Assembly: GCF_014356525.2 (NCBI RefSeq)
Contig: NC_052507.1
Location: 44,053,687 to 44,117,686 of the forward strand
Source: Nilaparvata lugens
Taxonomy: Eukaryota; Arthropoda; Insecta; Hemiptera; Delphacidae
Direction: 5' to 3'
Length of the DNA: 64,000 bases
Within the stretch, counting starts at the first letter, position 1. Each line of letters starts with the position of its first letter. This document shows, piece after piece, positions 21,732 through 33,199 of the stretch. A program made the position numbers and the translations under genes. The notes under the pieces were generated by a model. It worked only from the letters and a program-made list of their open reading frames with translations. It made no database searches and was not told the DNA's origin.

Positions 21732-22080
21732 GCTGCGTTTACACCGAGTTATTAATAACACGAGTTATTAACAAAAAGTTATTAACTTGACTGAATCGTC
21801 AAAAATTTCTCTTGACAAAAGTTAATAACCATAGCCACCTCTAATACAAGGCCCCGGCCTACGATATTGCAACGTCGCAGTGTAGGCCTAGAATCTAATA
21901 CATGATTGGTGAATAAGATCAGCTGGTATTTTTTAAATCTCTTTCACCAATCATGTATTAGATTCTAGGACTACACTGCGACGTTGCAATATCGTAGGCC
22001 GGGGCCTTGTATTAGAGGTGGCTATGTAATAACTCATGTTTGTAACAGAAAATTCCTTGTTATTAACAAGATCTTGTTAT
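21732..22080. repeat. GCTGCGTTTACACC repeat, interrupted by a MITE
   Basis: Begins AGCTGCGTTTACACC and continues with repeated GTTATTAA words on both sides of the MITE at 21830-22026. A related fold-back copy is at 63441-63637, where GGTGGAAACGCAGCTTTA is the matching end. Only the left end is seen here. Confidence 0.6.
21830..22026. mobile_element. Palindromic MITE with 7-bp target duplication
   Basis: A 197-bp fold-back: arms of about 85 bp, starting CATAGCCACCTCTAATAC and ending with its reverse complement, around a short unpaired centre. It is flanked by TAATAAC on both sides (7 bp perfect, 8 bp with one mismatch), which suggests hAT-type mobilisation. It sits inside the GCTGCGTTTACACC repeat. 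Confidence 0.85.
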
Positions 22081-22262
22081 CAATATAATTGACTTCGATA
22101 TGATTTCATTCAACGAGACTACTCAAATGATATAACAGCCGGAATAAAAAGCAAAAAATTGTCTTCAAATTTGAATTGAAACATGTGTCTGATCATTAAA
22201 ATAATGATCTTCATCTGATCTAATGTAAATAAATTATCACTTTTCTGTATAGGGCTACTTGT

Positions 22263-22410
22263 AATATAAATATAAAGAAAATAAAAATCTCAGTACCCTT
22301 TTTTGAAATATTTCATCATAACATGTTTCGGACATTTATTGCATTTTCAAGTGTGTGATGAAATATTTCAAAAAAGGGTACTGAGATTCTTATTTTCTTT
22401 ATATTTAAAT
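22263..22410. repeat. Fold-back repeat
   Basis: Arms of about 55 bp (AAATCTCAGTACCC and, inverted, GGGTACTGAGATTC) around a 35-bp centre containing ATGTTTCGGACATTT. Non-coding. Confidence 0.75.
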
Positions 22411-22548
22411 AAATTATAATTGACCGAACGAAGTAAGATTCAAGTCGACGGTTTGGCATTTCTCTTAATGTTTGAATGTTCAAATGTTTATATGTTGCGC
22501 ATTTACGGCGAAACGCGGTAAAAGATTTTCATGAAATTTGACAGGTAT

Positions 22549-22648
22549 NNNNNNNNNNNNNNNNNNNNNNNNNNNNNNNNNNNNNNNNNNNNNNNNNNNN
22601 NNNNNNNNNNNNNNNNNNNNNNNNNNNNNNNNNNNNNNNNNNNNNNNN
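22549..22648. other. Assembly gap, 100 N
   Basis: Exactly 100 unknown bases, a conventional placeholder for a gap of unknown size. Sequence continuity across it cannot be assumed. Confidence 0.99.
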
Positions 22649-22844
22649 AATAAATTTGTTTGATGGATGAATTACGAGACTAAAATTTTGATAAAATATG
22701 CTGTTACGACCACCATGCTGAAATGAACAAAAAATATGATTTGACTGACAAAATTGATCTTTTGATAATTATTGAGATTTAGTTTTTCAAATGCCAGGTT
22801 CGATTATTATTTTTCATCAAGCTACAAAACTTAGCCTACTTCAT

Positions 22845-23069
22845 CAAATAAAATTGAATGATGGTGGCTAATTCCTAGATAAATAATATCCTTCCTTATT
22901 TTTATCCAGCATATTGTTGAATTGAAAATTAGAAAGATCTAAGCAAGTCTAAGTAGCAGCTTATCACCAAATAAAATTGAATGATGGTGGCTAATTCCTA
23001 GATAAATAATATTCTTCCTTATTTATCCAGAATATTGTTGAATTGAAAATTAGAAAGATCTAAGCAAGT
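22845..23069. repeat. Tandem duplication, period about 123 bp
   Basis: Two near-identical units begin at 22845 and 22968 (AAATAAAATTGAATGATGG) and end AAGATCTAAGCAAGT. A few indels separate them. No coding. Confidence 0.85.
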
Positions 23070-24465
23070 AGATAAATAACATTAAAATTTAAAAATAATA
23101 ATTGCAATATGGAAACAAAGTTACCGTATATATTCACTCACTCTTCTCCTTATATGGCCATCAAAATTGATAGAATGAATGAAAATTCTTAAGTAATTTA
23201 TTGAAATGTTTGATTATAATATTGATTAATTTTTCAATTACAGTAGCTTAATTAATTGAAAATGGCAAAGAAAAATAGTCGATTCATGTCCTGGTAAATT
23301 GATGAAACTTTTTGAAAGCTATATAGGTAACTTACTTGCAATGAGAATTTTTATTTCATTCCGTTTTCAGTAATATATTATGAGGATTTTTTTCATTAAT
23401 ATTACTGCCAAGCAGGGCTAGATTCAAACCGGTGCACAACAGAGCGGAACACTATTAGTACCTACCTAGGCATATATTCAGCAGTTTAATTTTATCCCAA
23501 TTAATACATTTAAGAGAATTTAAATCCTATTCCAATCCTGTATATGTTATATTTGATGTCTTTCAACTAAAACTGAAACATGAAAATGAATCGTCATCAT
23601 GATATAAAATACTATTGACCTAATGCCGATGATTTTTATTTAAACCTGACACAGGAAAAATTTCGTTTGAATAGTAATCAAAATTGATACAAATTGGCCA
23701 ATTTTATTAGATAAAGAAAAAAATTTCCCGGGGGAAGACTACAGTATACTCCCTTCCACATGGGAGGCATTCCATACCCTCCCGGAGCATAGCTCCGGTA
23801 CTTTCTTGTGTCAAGTATCAAATAATTAACTATGCTTTTTTAGATTTCTATTTTAAAAAAATATTATGCACATAATTATACAGCCTACCTGTAAGGGCCT
23901 ACAATATAGAATGCAGTTATTATATAAGATATTATATCTTATCGCTCAAAACGATGAAAGATTCACGGCTGCTACCGTACTCCTTTAAACCAGTGACCGC
24001 ACTTGAACTGGCTCTGCTTAATAATCGAACCCCACCTTGGAATAATATTATATCATATCCATCAAAAATATTGATAATTATATTATATCCTTTCCATGTC
24101 CACATCATCATTTCACATACTGTACCCACTCTTTCGAGGAACACGTTCGGTAAAAAACTTCCACAAAAAATTGGAAAAACAGACTATCATAAAAATTTTT
24201 AATTCTTAATAATGTATAAATCATTTGCGCTCTTTATTTATTGTTTAAAAAATTATATTTAAGTTTTTTATATCAACATCTTCTTTACTTATTGAATAAA
24301 ATCTCAATGCCCTTTGCAACTTCAAATTCAAAATAATTAAACACAGTTATATCTATGCAATATGCAAGTGTAAATAAGACAAAAAAACTCACGTCCCTTA
24401 AAATAAGAGTGCTGTCTCTGGTGGATGTGCTGCCACATTTCCACTTGTTCATCAAGTAAATTTAA
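23070..24465. other. AT-rich intergenic, no gene
   Basis: Two overlapping opposite-strand frames near 23932-24202 have no motif and are unlikely to be genes. A GC-richer patch at 23725-23800 (CCCGGGGGAAGAC through GGAGCATAGCTCCGG, which includes a small hairpin) may be the end of an unidentified repeat. Confidence 0.4.
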
Positions 24466-24827
24466 GGGCTCATTTCCGAGCTCGGGATTTAGCTAAGTTC
24501 TAGACTTTAAACAGCTGGAGCCAGAAAATTGGCTTTCCGAGAAAGGGCGTATTCGTAGTTTTTATGGTAATCTCCATTTTCTCATTTCTATAATTATTGG
24601 AGACGTTTATTGCCTTGACGAAATGATACATTTCTAAATAATTCAAAATAGATAGCTGAAACTTTACACTATTTTCTCTTTATTTTATTTTGTGTTAAAT
24701 TTTATAGTTTTTCAAAATTTAATTTAAACGTGGACTACGACGACGCCCCGTTTCGGAAAGCCAATTTTCTGACTCCAGTTGTTTAAATTCTAGAACTTAA
24801 CTAAATCCCAAGCTCAGAAACTGGCCC
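24466..24827. mobile_element. MITE with ~85-bp inverted repeats, copy 1
   Basis: A 362-bp element with ends GGGCTCATTTCCGAGCTC and its diverged reverse complement, and an AT-rich centre. It is flanked by TAA on both sides (24463-24465 and 24828-24830), a 3-bp duplication of the kind PIF/Harbinger elements make. A second copy is at 30835-31175. Confidence 0.8.
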
Positions 24828-25730
24828 TAATATTTTATATTTTCAAATCACTCCAATAATTATTCCAGTCCGTTCATTCCATTCAGCTGTATGTATGAGT
24901 GAATTAACGAAGTTGATAAATTGTGAACCATTAAAAAAATATGATTCCACCTCTTGGCAGGATATAATTAGCAACGTCCCGTCCGAATCCCTCCTCACAG
25001 GGATAATAAACCGATTTTCAGTAGCCGCTACCAGGTCTAGTAGACGCCAAAAGTGGATTTAAATAATAACAATAGAGTACTTAAAGTGAGAAAACAGAAA
25101 AAATGACATGAATTCAATAATTCAATTCAATTTTCAATTTCAATTTATTTATTAAAAACACACATAACAAGACAAAACAAAATTACAAAGAATTTGAAAC
25201 AAATAAAACACAATAAAATGTTACAAATATAAAAAACCATGGGCTTTGTGGTTGGGTGTGTTGGAGAAGAGAAAAAAAAGAGAGGAAGATACCTAGCCAA
25301 CTATGGTTTCCCATGTAATAGGCAGGCAAAGAAGAGAAGAGAAGTAATGAGGGAAAAAGGTAAGGGAGAAATGGGGGGAAGGAAGAAAACAGAGGAATAG
25401 GTACTCAAAATAAAGGTAAGCGAGTCCACTGAAAAATGAAAAAAACAATGCTGGAGCAGAAATCTCGAGTCATATATCTAAATGAAAGAAGAAATTACTG
25501 TATGTCCAGTTTTTTATATCCAGTTTAATTTTTCCGCTGATCTTATTGTCCATGAGAAAGTGATTTGGAATGAGGTTTATTATTTCAGTACCTATGTAAA
25601 TTAACTGCCTCCTTATACATTCAATATTAGTGTTATAGGTTACATATTTGTTAGCAGTGGCCCTTAGATTATAATAATTAAGTGTAGAGTTTATTGTGAG
25701 AGGAAAATCGGATCTATATTTTATTAAGTA

Positions 25731-28259
25731 CCGTCAAACGGGTATATATGGAACTGCAGGGGTTATATGGAATTTTTGTTCCCAGTTCAAAATTCCCACT
25801 CCCAGGTCTGCCACCAGACTTTTATCCTGTTTTCAACTCAATTATATGCATTAATAATGTTCAATACTTGAATATATGTGATTATTTACTTTAAAAAAAT
25901 AATTATTCCCCTTCCAATATCAAGATTTCTATTACAGCTGTTTATATGAAAAATATTTTTCTAGAATAGTCTCATCTGTGATCAAGTAGCCATAGTAACC
26001 AACTATCCGTTTTTCACTGAAGTCTAGTGTGTCATAACCTCTTTTAAAAATAACATGCTTGTTTACCTAGATCAGTTTGTGTTTCAATAATTTGAGGAGG
26101 ATTTTTATAAAAGTTGTCATTCTGTGAGGTTATATGGAACAATGCCTCGAAAACATATTCACGTTCCTGGAACAGCTCTCAGGCGCAATTACAATCTTAA
26201 TAACATCGAATTGGCCTTAAATTCGGTAGTTGATGAACATTTGTCTTTCTCACAGGCAGCAGAAAAGTTTGGTGTACCAAAAACGACAATCTACAGACGA
26301 TATCGCGGTATGAATAGTGATAAGTTAGGAAGACCAACTGTGTTGAACTTGAATGAAGAGGATAAAATTGTGGAAGCATTGATGAAAGCAGCAGAGTTTG
26401 GTTATCCATTTACAAGTGTGCAGTTAAGACAATTCATTCAAAGTTACTTGAATCAAAAAGGTGTTGTAGTCAATTTTTTCAAAGACAATCTACCAGGGAT
26501 AGAGTGGTATAACAATTTTATTGGCAGACATCCAGAGCTGTCAGTGAGGAACTCTGAAAACATTAAGCGATCACGAGCCTATTTAAGCAAAGAGACAATG
26601 CAAACCTATTTTAACAATTTGAAAGTGTCAATTGAAAGTATCCTGCCAGAAAATATCGTGAATTTTGACGAAACCAATTTATCGGACGATCCAGGTAAAG
26701 AAAAAGTGATTGTGAGACGTGGCAGCAAACACTCTAGCAAAATTATGGACACATCAAAATCTTCCACTTCCCTTATTTTTGCTTGTGCAGGGAATGGATG
26801 TATGCTTCCTCTGTACATTGTCTATAAGGCAAAGAACTTATATCCTGATTGGATTGAAGGAGGGCCTAGAGGAACCGTCTACAATAGGTCTAATAGTGGG
26901 TGGTTTGACAGCTTTATATTTGAGGATTGGTTTTTAAAGGTGGCGCTTCCTTACCTAAAAAGAAAAGAAGGCAAAAAAATGTTGATCGGTGACAATTTGG
27001 CATCCCACATGTCAATTAAAATAATTCGACTTTGTGAAGAAAATGATATTAATTTTGTATTCCTGCCTGCTAACAGCACCCATGTTTGTCAGCCACTGGA
27101 TGTAGCTGTTTTTCGTCCAGTAAAAATGATGTGGAAAAAAATTTTGATCGAGTGGAAACAGAAGAATAGAGGAGTTATTCAAAAATCTAAATTTCCTTCA
27201 CTCATCACAGACCTTATGGACAAACTCGAAGGAAGTGTAGAAAGAAATATTAAAGCAGGGTTTGAGGCTTGTGGGATTATTCCTTTCAATCCTGACCGAG
27301 TGATCAAGAAACTTTTTCCTACCACTGACATTAATGAAAATGCCCTCAATAACTCTTTCACAAAAGTGCTACAGGAAACATTCCAGAAAAATGTCCCTGT
27401 GAATGGTAACCAGAGAAAACGTAAAATCACTGTTCAACCTGGCCAATCAGTGACATCGAATGATCTCCAAGGGAATGCAGAGGAAGAGGAGGAACCTTCA
27501 CGTGAAGCATCGATTCAAGGAGATGAGAACCAACCTATTCTTATTGATCAACCCATCCAGCCCACACATTCTCAACCGGCAGAAAGAGTTCAATGGAACC
27601 AGCTTGATGAAGGGCTCTTTGTTCTTGTGAGTTTCATCTATAATCAACACACAAGGAAAGAAATGAAAAAAATTTTTGTTTGTAAAATTGTCTCTATGGA
27701 CCCTGTTACTGAACATATCAAGGTAAGCTGTATGAGGCAATACCAAAAACTCAACCATTGCTTTGTATTTCCTACCATTGAAGATATCAATATTGTTAGC
27801 TTGAAAGACATTGTGAAACTTTTAGGAAGTCCTTCAATCTCAAGAGGACGATTTTCTTTCAAGGACATTGATTAATTATTGTTTTGATTTATGATTCTAT
27901 TATGTTCAATAAATATGACTTTTTGATGGTACAGTATTGTTAAATTATTTTTTTAAAATACCAAAATTGTTCCATAAAGTAAAATATAATTATTATATGG
28001 AACAATTTATCATTTACAATGAGGTTTCCTGTAGAAATTTTAGTCGTTCCATATAACCCAAAACCAAGGGTTATATGGAACAGTGATAAATTAAAAAAAT
28101 ATAAGTGAAAAAAATACAAATTGATGGTTTTTCCTCATAAATCATGGAAAATAGAGTATCTAATTAAAAAATATATTGATTTGTAAAAAATTCTTCATCA
28201 ACTTTCAGTTTTATATGAGAATTATTGAAAATATCGTTCCATATATACCCGTTTGACGG
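25731..28259 (+). mobile_element. Pogo-like DNA transposon, apparently complete
   Basis: A 2529-bp element flanked by TA on each side (25729-25730, 28260-28261). Its terminal inverted repeats begin CCGTCAAACGGGTATATATGG and are mirrored exactly at the right end. It contains one intact transposase frame. Inside the ends, the word TTATATGGAAC or its reverse complement recurs near 25770, 26131, 27998, 28046, 28070 and 28234. These may be transposase-binding sites. It is inserted into the ORF2 of the minus-strand LINE. Confidence 0.92.
26142..27875 (+). CDS. Pogo-family transposase, HTH_psq and DDE_1
   Basis: The start is the ATG at 26142; the longer frame opens at a GTG 18 bases earlier. 577 residues. 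A Pipsqueak-type helix-turn-helix covers about 14-60 (SFSQAAEKFGVPKTTIYRRY). A CENP-B-like DNA-binding region follows to about 140. The DDE catalytic domain has D176 (NFDETNL), D284 (IGDNLASH) and D320 (HVCQPLDVAVF), giving a DD35D spacing. The C-terminal third is acidic and lacks recognisable motifs. No stop or frameshift is seen and the inverted ends are intact, so this copy may be autonomous. A TTATATGGAAC word lies directly at the start codon, which could let the enzyme regulate itself. Confidence 0.93.
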   Translation: MPRKHIHVPGTALRRNYNLNNIELALNSVVDEHLSFSQAAEKFGVPKTTIYRRYRGMNSDKLGRPTVLNLNEEDKIVEALMKAAEFGYPFTSVQLRQFIQSYLNQKGVVVNFFKDNLPGIEWYNNFIGRHPELSVRNSENIKRSRAYLSKETMQTYFNNLKVSIESILPENIVNFDETNLSDDPGKEKVIVRRGSKHSSKIMDTSKSSTSLIFACAGNGCMLPLYIVYKAKNLYPDWIEGGPRGTVYNRSNSGWFDSFIFEDWFLKVALPYLKRKEGKKMLIGDNLASHMSIKIIRLCEENDINFVFLPANSTHVCQPLDVAVFRPVKMMWKKILIEWKQKNRGVIQKSKFPSLITDLMDKLEGSVERNIKAGFEACGIIPFNPDRVIKKLFPTTDINENALNNSFTKVLQETFQKNVPVNGNQRKRKITVQPGQSVTSNDLQGNAEEEEEPSREASIQGDENQPILIDQPIQPTHSQPAERVQWNQLDEGLFVLVSFIYNQHTRKEMKKIFVCKIVSMDPVTEHIKVSCMRQYQKLNHCFVFPTIEDINIVSLKDIVKLLGSPSISRGRFSFKDID

Positions 28260-29049
28260 TACTCAATTACGGTTTTTATGTATAATTGACGTATAGTCAT
28301 GACCTCAAATCACTAAAAACCATATCCGTTGGATAGAGCCTGGGTTTGCTTAATATAGTTTTAATTATCAGTTTTTGTGCTACAAATAATTCAGCAATAT
28401 GACAGTTGAAACAGCCTCCCCAAACAACTATGCCATACTGCAGAATTGACTTGACTAGAGCATGATACATCATTTTCAGGTGGTTCTTATTAAGAATTCT
28501 GTTAACTTGGTAAAATTTAAAAGATAAATATCTAATTTTTCTACATATGTATTTAATATGAACATCCCATTTAAGGTTTTCATCAATTATGATTCCCAAG
28601 TACTTAGTATTATTGACTTTTTTAATGGTGGGACAATCACAATTACCCAAGTTTAAATTGCACTGAGAATGGAGTCTCAAATTTTGATTCTCGTTGGGCT
28701 GTCCTACTCTATTTGCAGAGAAAGTTATGTAATTCGTTTTTTCAATATTTAAACTCAAGGTATTCTTATCTAACCACTTCTTGATTAAAAGCATATTATT
28801 TTCAGCTATGGTATGAACTTCATTCCATGAATTACCGTGAAAAATAGCTGCAGTATCATCTGCAAAGGATATCACAGTTGAGTTTAGAAGTCTTAAATTT
28901 AAAAAGTCATTTACATAGAGTATGAAAAGGATGGGAGAAAGTACAGTACCTTGAGGAAGACCATAAGAAGTTAAGTTAGTTACACTAGATTGATCATTTA
29001 TGGTTATGGACTGGGTTCTATTACTCAGATAGCTTTTAAACAATTTCAC

Positions 29050-29288
29050 TAAAAACTGTAATTATAATAAGCTGTAATTATAATAATAATGCTGTTTAAT
29101 TCATAAATAGTAAAAATAGACTCAATTACAATTTTACGATATAATTCTAAACAAAAACACTTATTTTAGAGGCAAAATAATCAAATTGTTAAAAAAGATC
29201 ACCATTACACTACTTCAACAAACAGAGTGCCCAAATATTAGATTTTATCAACTTGTAGGTTATACAATTCAAGAGATTTTGGTTATTA
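29050..29288. other. AT-rich spacer
   Basis: Short AT-rich stretch upstream of the LINE truncation point. Nothing recognised. Confidence 0.4.
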
Positions 29289-29631
29289 CAGAATGACCCA
29301 AAAAGAATGGTCGGCTTTTAAGTGACTATAACTGAATAATTCCCAACATACATTTTATTTCTATATATTATGAGCTTGTTCAATTGTCTAATTTCAGAAA
29401 ACGTCATAATTAACAAAATTGCTTCAAAGTCGTCGACGTTCCATTAGGTGGCGTGATTATCTTTTGGCCTTTGTTTGCCGCTCTTTCTTTACAGTATCAC
29501 GTATGTTAATTATGACGTTTTCTGAAATTTGACAATTGAACAAACACAGAAATATAGAAAACTAAATGTATGTTGGAAATTATTCAAGTTATAGTAATTT
29601 AAAAACCGACCATCCTTTTTGGGTCATTCTG
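29289..29631. mobile_element. MITE with long inverted repeats and TA target site
   Basis: A 343-bp element with ends CAGAATGACCCAAAAAG and its reverse complement. Arms of about 130 bp are homologous, extending to CAGAAAACGTCATAATTAAC. It is flanked by TA on both sides, as for Tc1/mariner-type elements. Its centre is short and non-coding. Confidence 0.85.
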
Positions 29632-29879
29632 TATCTTACAACAACACAAAACATTCAAGTAAAAACACAACGTTCACATTACACATATAAGGAACTAATT
29701 TTATCATCGGAAGAAACATAAATTATCAGCCATACTAATAATTGGGATATTTATTGGGAACAATATTTTCAATAAGTCAAAATCACACTGATTATCCAGA
29801 AGCGAAATGCTAGTTGCAATTCAATACAGAAGTGGAATTAGTGTTAATCTAGCTCTAGAAGATCCACATTTACGAGTGA

Positions 29880-30128
29880 CATTTTGAATGAATAACGAAA
29901 TACATTGAAAAAACTGGTTATTTATCTAGTAATCAGTCTGCTACTATTTACATTTTATTTTACATACTACTATATTCATTTCATTTACATTCATGACAGA
30001 CTGGCACACTGTCAAACGAGAGAAGGAGGTCATTTCAAGCATCTTTTAAAATGAAATGTTAGTAGCAGACAGATTACTAAATAAATAACCATGTTTTTCA
30101 ATGTGTTTTGTTATTCATTCAAAAAAGT
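29880..30128. repeat. Fold-back repeat, about 250 bp
   Basis: The left arm TTTTGAATGAATAACGAAAT is mirrored by ATTCATTCAAAA at the right, with GGTTATTTATCTAGTAAT-type sequence and TCTGCTACTA in both arms. Diverged by several substitutions. No clear target duplication. Confidence 0.65.
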
Positions 30129-30834
30129 GTTGATTTAAGTTTCATTACTTTACCTTTCATTTCTTTACAAACTAAAACTTCAATCAGCCGCCATTTTTGG
30201 TAGAAGTATCATAGAACATTTTTATTGATGCCATCTTTCTAGTTTTAAAAAAGCATTTAAAATTATGTAGCACACAATGGGTGTTAACAATATTAGAGTT
30301 ACAACCCCTAAGTCACCCCCTTCCTTATGAGGGGTTGAAATTCAGTTGTACGTCAAAAGGTAGAGTATTCGTCCAATAACTTATCCTGAAAGTTACAGTA
30401 TTATAACTACAACAGTCTCCAACTTATTGAAGGGTTCCCATACATTATGACTTACTCTGTATAGAGATACATTTTCAACTCAACTAACTTAACTATATGA
30501 TATGTGTAGAATAATAGTTTCTTCATGTAGACACCTCTCCAGCCGCTTCCAGTAGAATGTAATTATCAATTTGAAAAACAACTTCCTCACTTTACCAAAA
30601 GTGGCCCAGAGAGCCTTGTTTGTCAGCTATCTTGTTAACAATAAGTTAATACAAAAGTGGTAAGTCTTTTTTCCTATTACATGAATATTAATTTCATTTA
30701 TTGACTGATGGAAATATCGGTATGGATCGCTAACGATTTTTCATCACTGTATAAAAAAAAATTTATTAGAATAAATTTATGTTTAAGTAACTTGAAAGTA
30801 AAGCAACTAGGAGACATAATTATAGGGCCGGCTT
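30129..30834. other. Probable dispersed-repeat sequence, no gene
   Basis: From about 30270 to 30455 the sequence has a distinctive block (ACAACCCCTAAGTCACCC through GGGTTCCCATACATTATGA) that looks like the end of a dispersed element, but no second copy is in the window. The rest is AT-rich. Confidence 0.35.
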
Positions 30835-31175
30835 CCGAGCTCGAGATTTAGCTTAGTTCTAGACTTTAAACAGCTGGAGTCAGAAAATTGGCTTTCCGAA
30901 ATGGAGCGTAGTCATGGTTTTTAAGATATTTATTTTCTCATTTCTAAAATCTTGGTAACGTTTTTTCTTGACTAAATGAAGCATTCCTAAATAATTAAAA
31001 TAGCTGAATCTTTACACAATTTACTCGTTATTTTATTTTGTGTTCAACTTTCTAGTTTTTCGAAGTTTAATTTAAACGTGGACTACGACGAGGCCCCGTT
31101 TCAAAAATCCAGTTTTCTGACTCCAGCTGTTTAAAGTCTAGAACTTAGCTAAATCCCGAGCTCGGAAACCGTCCC
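30835..31175. mobile_element. MITE with ~85-bp inverted repeats, copy 2
   Basis: Second copy of the element at 24466-24827, sharing CCGAGCTC, TTCTAGACTTTAAACAGCTG and AGAAAATTGGCTTTCCG. 341 bp. The flanks do not form a clear target duplication here. Confidence 0.8.
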
Positions 31176-31482
31176 TTAAAATATTTTTATGGTAAACTTC
31201 ATTCGCATTGATCTGGAAAAAACCCATGCACAATTCTGGGTGATTCACAACCGGACAAAGATAATTCAAGAAACATAAATTCGGGTTGACCGTCACCTTT
31301 TCAAGTAATCCATCTAGCACTTCAATCTCAAGGGTTTACTATAAAATGAGGATTATTGACATATCGGAGATGTTATTAATTGACTTATTATAGCATGGTG
31401 ATCCAAGTCGTAAGTAATCTATGATGGAGTATTAGTAATCTACTAATCAGAAGTAATCTATGATGGAGCCTGGTGTATGATG

Positions 31483-32291
31483 TGCCGTGCTACCAATTTC
31501 TCCTTAATCGGTTGGAATAGCATTTAACACCTATTAACCTAAGGATAGTTGTCGGCTCCAATGTAATAGATTCTTGATAAACTATGAATGGATCTATCGC
31601 CTATGAATGAGAAATCCAGTTTACAGAGCAAATGAACTTTTAATCTTCATGGATAAAATTATACAAATACAAAGAACAATAACTTACAAGTCTAAGCATC
31701 TAAAATTAGGTAGACTATTACAAACTAAAGTACTTATCCAGTTTACAGTTGAAAAACAGTGGCTATTGGCTTGTATACACACAAAACAAATTTCATGGAC
31801 AAAATAGAACACTATAAATTGTTTAAAACTCAATTTAAAACATTAATAAATTCACATGAACGAAAATGATTCAGAGCAAAAATTTACAACACAAACATAG
31901 CCAGCCATTAGTTTCAGAGAAGAAAGAAGAGGAAAAGCCTAAGTTACAAGTCACAGAGCCAAAGCCTTGTTCGGTGTCGATTTTACAGACACGTCACCAA
32001 AAAAAATTATAAATTACAAGTTTAGAATTCACACCCTACATCTGTTCTCAATAAAACTTTATTTTGAAACTGTTATTTTAAACTTTCATATATATTCTCT
32101 ATTTAAATAAACTATTTATTCTGTTTCTCAGCCTCGGTGACACCATGGAACAATGCAACAATCATTTACGATAAAAAATTCTCCGTCGAAAAGTTTGTCC
32201 GTCTATTGATGACTCTGATATTTACTATAAAGTTCCATAGATCTCGAATTGAAGATTCGATTCCAATGTGAGAAAAAAATGTAATATTACA
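31483..32291 (-). repeat. 3' LTR (809 bp) of the minus-strand element
   Basis: Differs from the other LTR by a handful of substitutions and by the length of one A run near 32003, indicating a fairly recent insertion. Confidence 0.92.
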
Positions 32292-33199
32292 AATACCCCC
32301 CTCTTGACATAAAAAAATTTTACTGTTTGAAAATTGTTGAAATTAAAATTGAGAACAGTAACAATTTTTTCTATAAAAACATTACATGTCAACTATAATT
32401 GAAAATTATTATAAAAATTCATCAATAGCATTTGTTATATGTTTCCAAACAATATTTCAAAGTATAGAATATCAAAATTACTTTTGATTTAGCTTTATAA
32501 TTTAAAGGAAAATATCTCAACAGAAAGTTTAATATGTAAAGAATAGTTTTTTGAAATTGCACATAAATTTAATAGATGGAAAAATTCAATTTTTTATTGC
32601 ATAAAAAAAAAATTAGTATGTTGAATGAAAAAATTTATTATTATTATTTATATATATTTTTTTAAATGAATTGATGAATTGTTACATTTAATTTTCACAT
32701 AAAATTTCAATAAATCAAAAAATGTTCATTTCTTTAACTATTGACGCGGTTGATTTTATTGATGCACATTTTGGAAAACAGTCCGTTAAGGCACTCAGTA
32801 TGATTTTCAGTTAAGTGTGACTCCAATGTGATGACGTTAGTGTTGGGCTGATCTGGATGCACGTAGTGTTGGGCTGATACTTGTAGTCGACTGATGCATA
32901 TCAAACTCGATACAGGTAACATCTCAGTTAGCATTGCCTCATGCTTGTAGTAGATGGCTGCATACCAAACTCGATACAGAGTCACATAAATTTTGTATCA
33001 TATAATTATACAATGTACATTTCAGGCTTGAAATGACAATGTAATTCGGTTTTTGGAAAAGAGATAGACGCTGCATACAGGATTAATTTAGGTGAGGATT
33101 AATTTAGGTAAGGTTTGGTTTTTTGATATTTTCAGCTTTCAAGGTTTAGAGTTCTGCATACAGGAATAATTTAGGAGAGGATTTTTTGAATCAATTCTT

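Larger units (their letters stand above)
25110..29049 (-). pseudogene. 5'-truncated LINE ORF2, split by the pogo element
   Basis: Minus strand. 29049-28297 encodes the RT: LPQGTVLSPILFILYVNDF, FADDTAAIFHG, NTKYLGIIIDENLKWDVHIK, then AKSILQYGIVVWG-like sequence. After a one-base shift near 28290 the frame runs TIRQLYIKTVIEYL up to the pogo element at 28259. It resumes beyond 25731 as IKYRSDFPLTINSTLNYYN and ends FFHLDI and a stop near 25450. The 3' end is an AATAAATAAATTGAAATTGA-type tail near 25120-25150. Removing pogo and one TA restores the frame. The element starts inside RT, so it is a dead-on-arrival copy. Clade not determined; Jockey- or CR1-like. Confidence 0.8.

Noticed and set aside
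23932..24202. Pair of opposite-strand frames of 70-82 codons
   Set aside because: Shadows of each other with no recognisable domain.
26124..26141. Longer pogo transposase start
   Set aside because: The codon at 26124 is GTG; the first ATG in frame is 26142.
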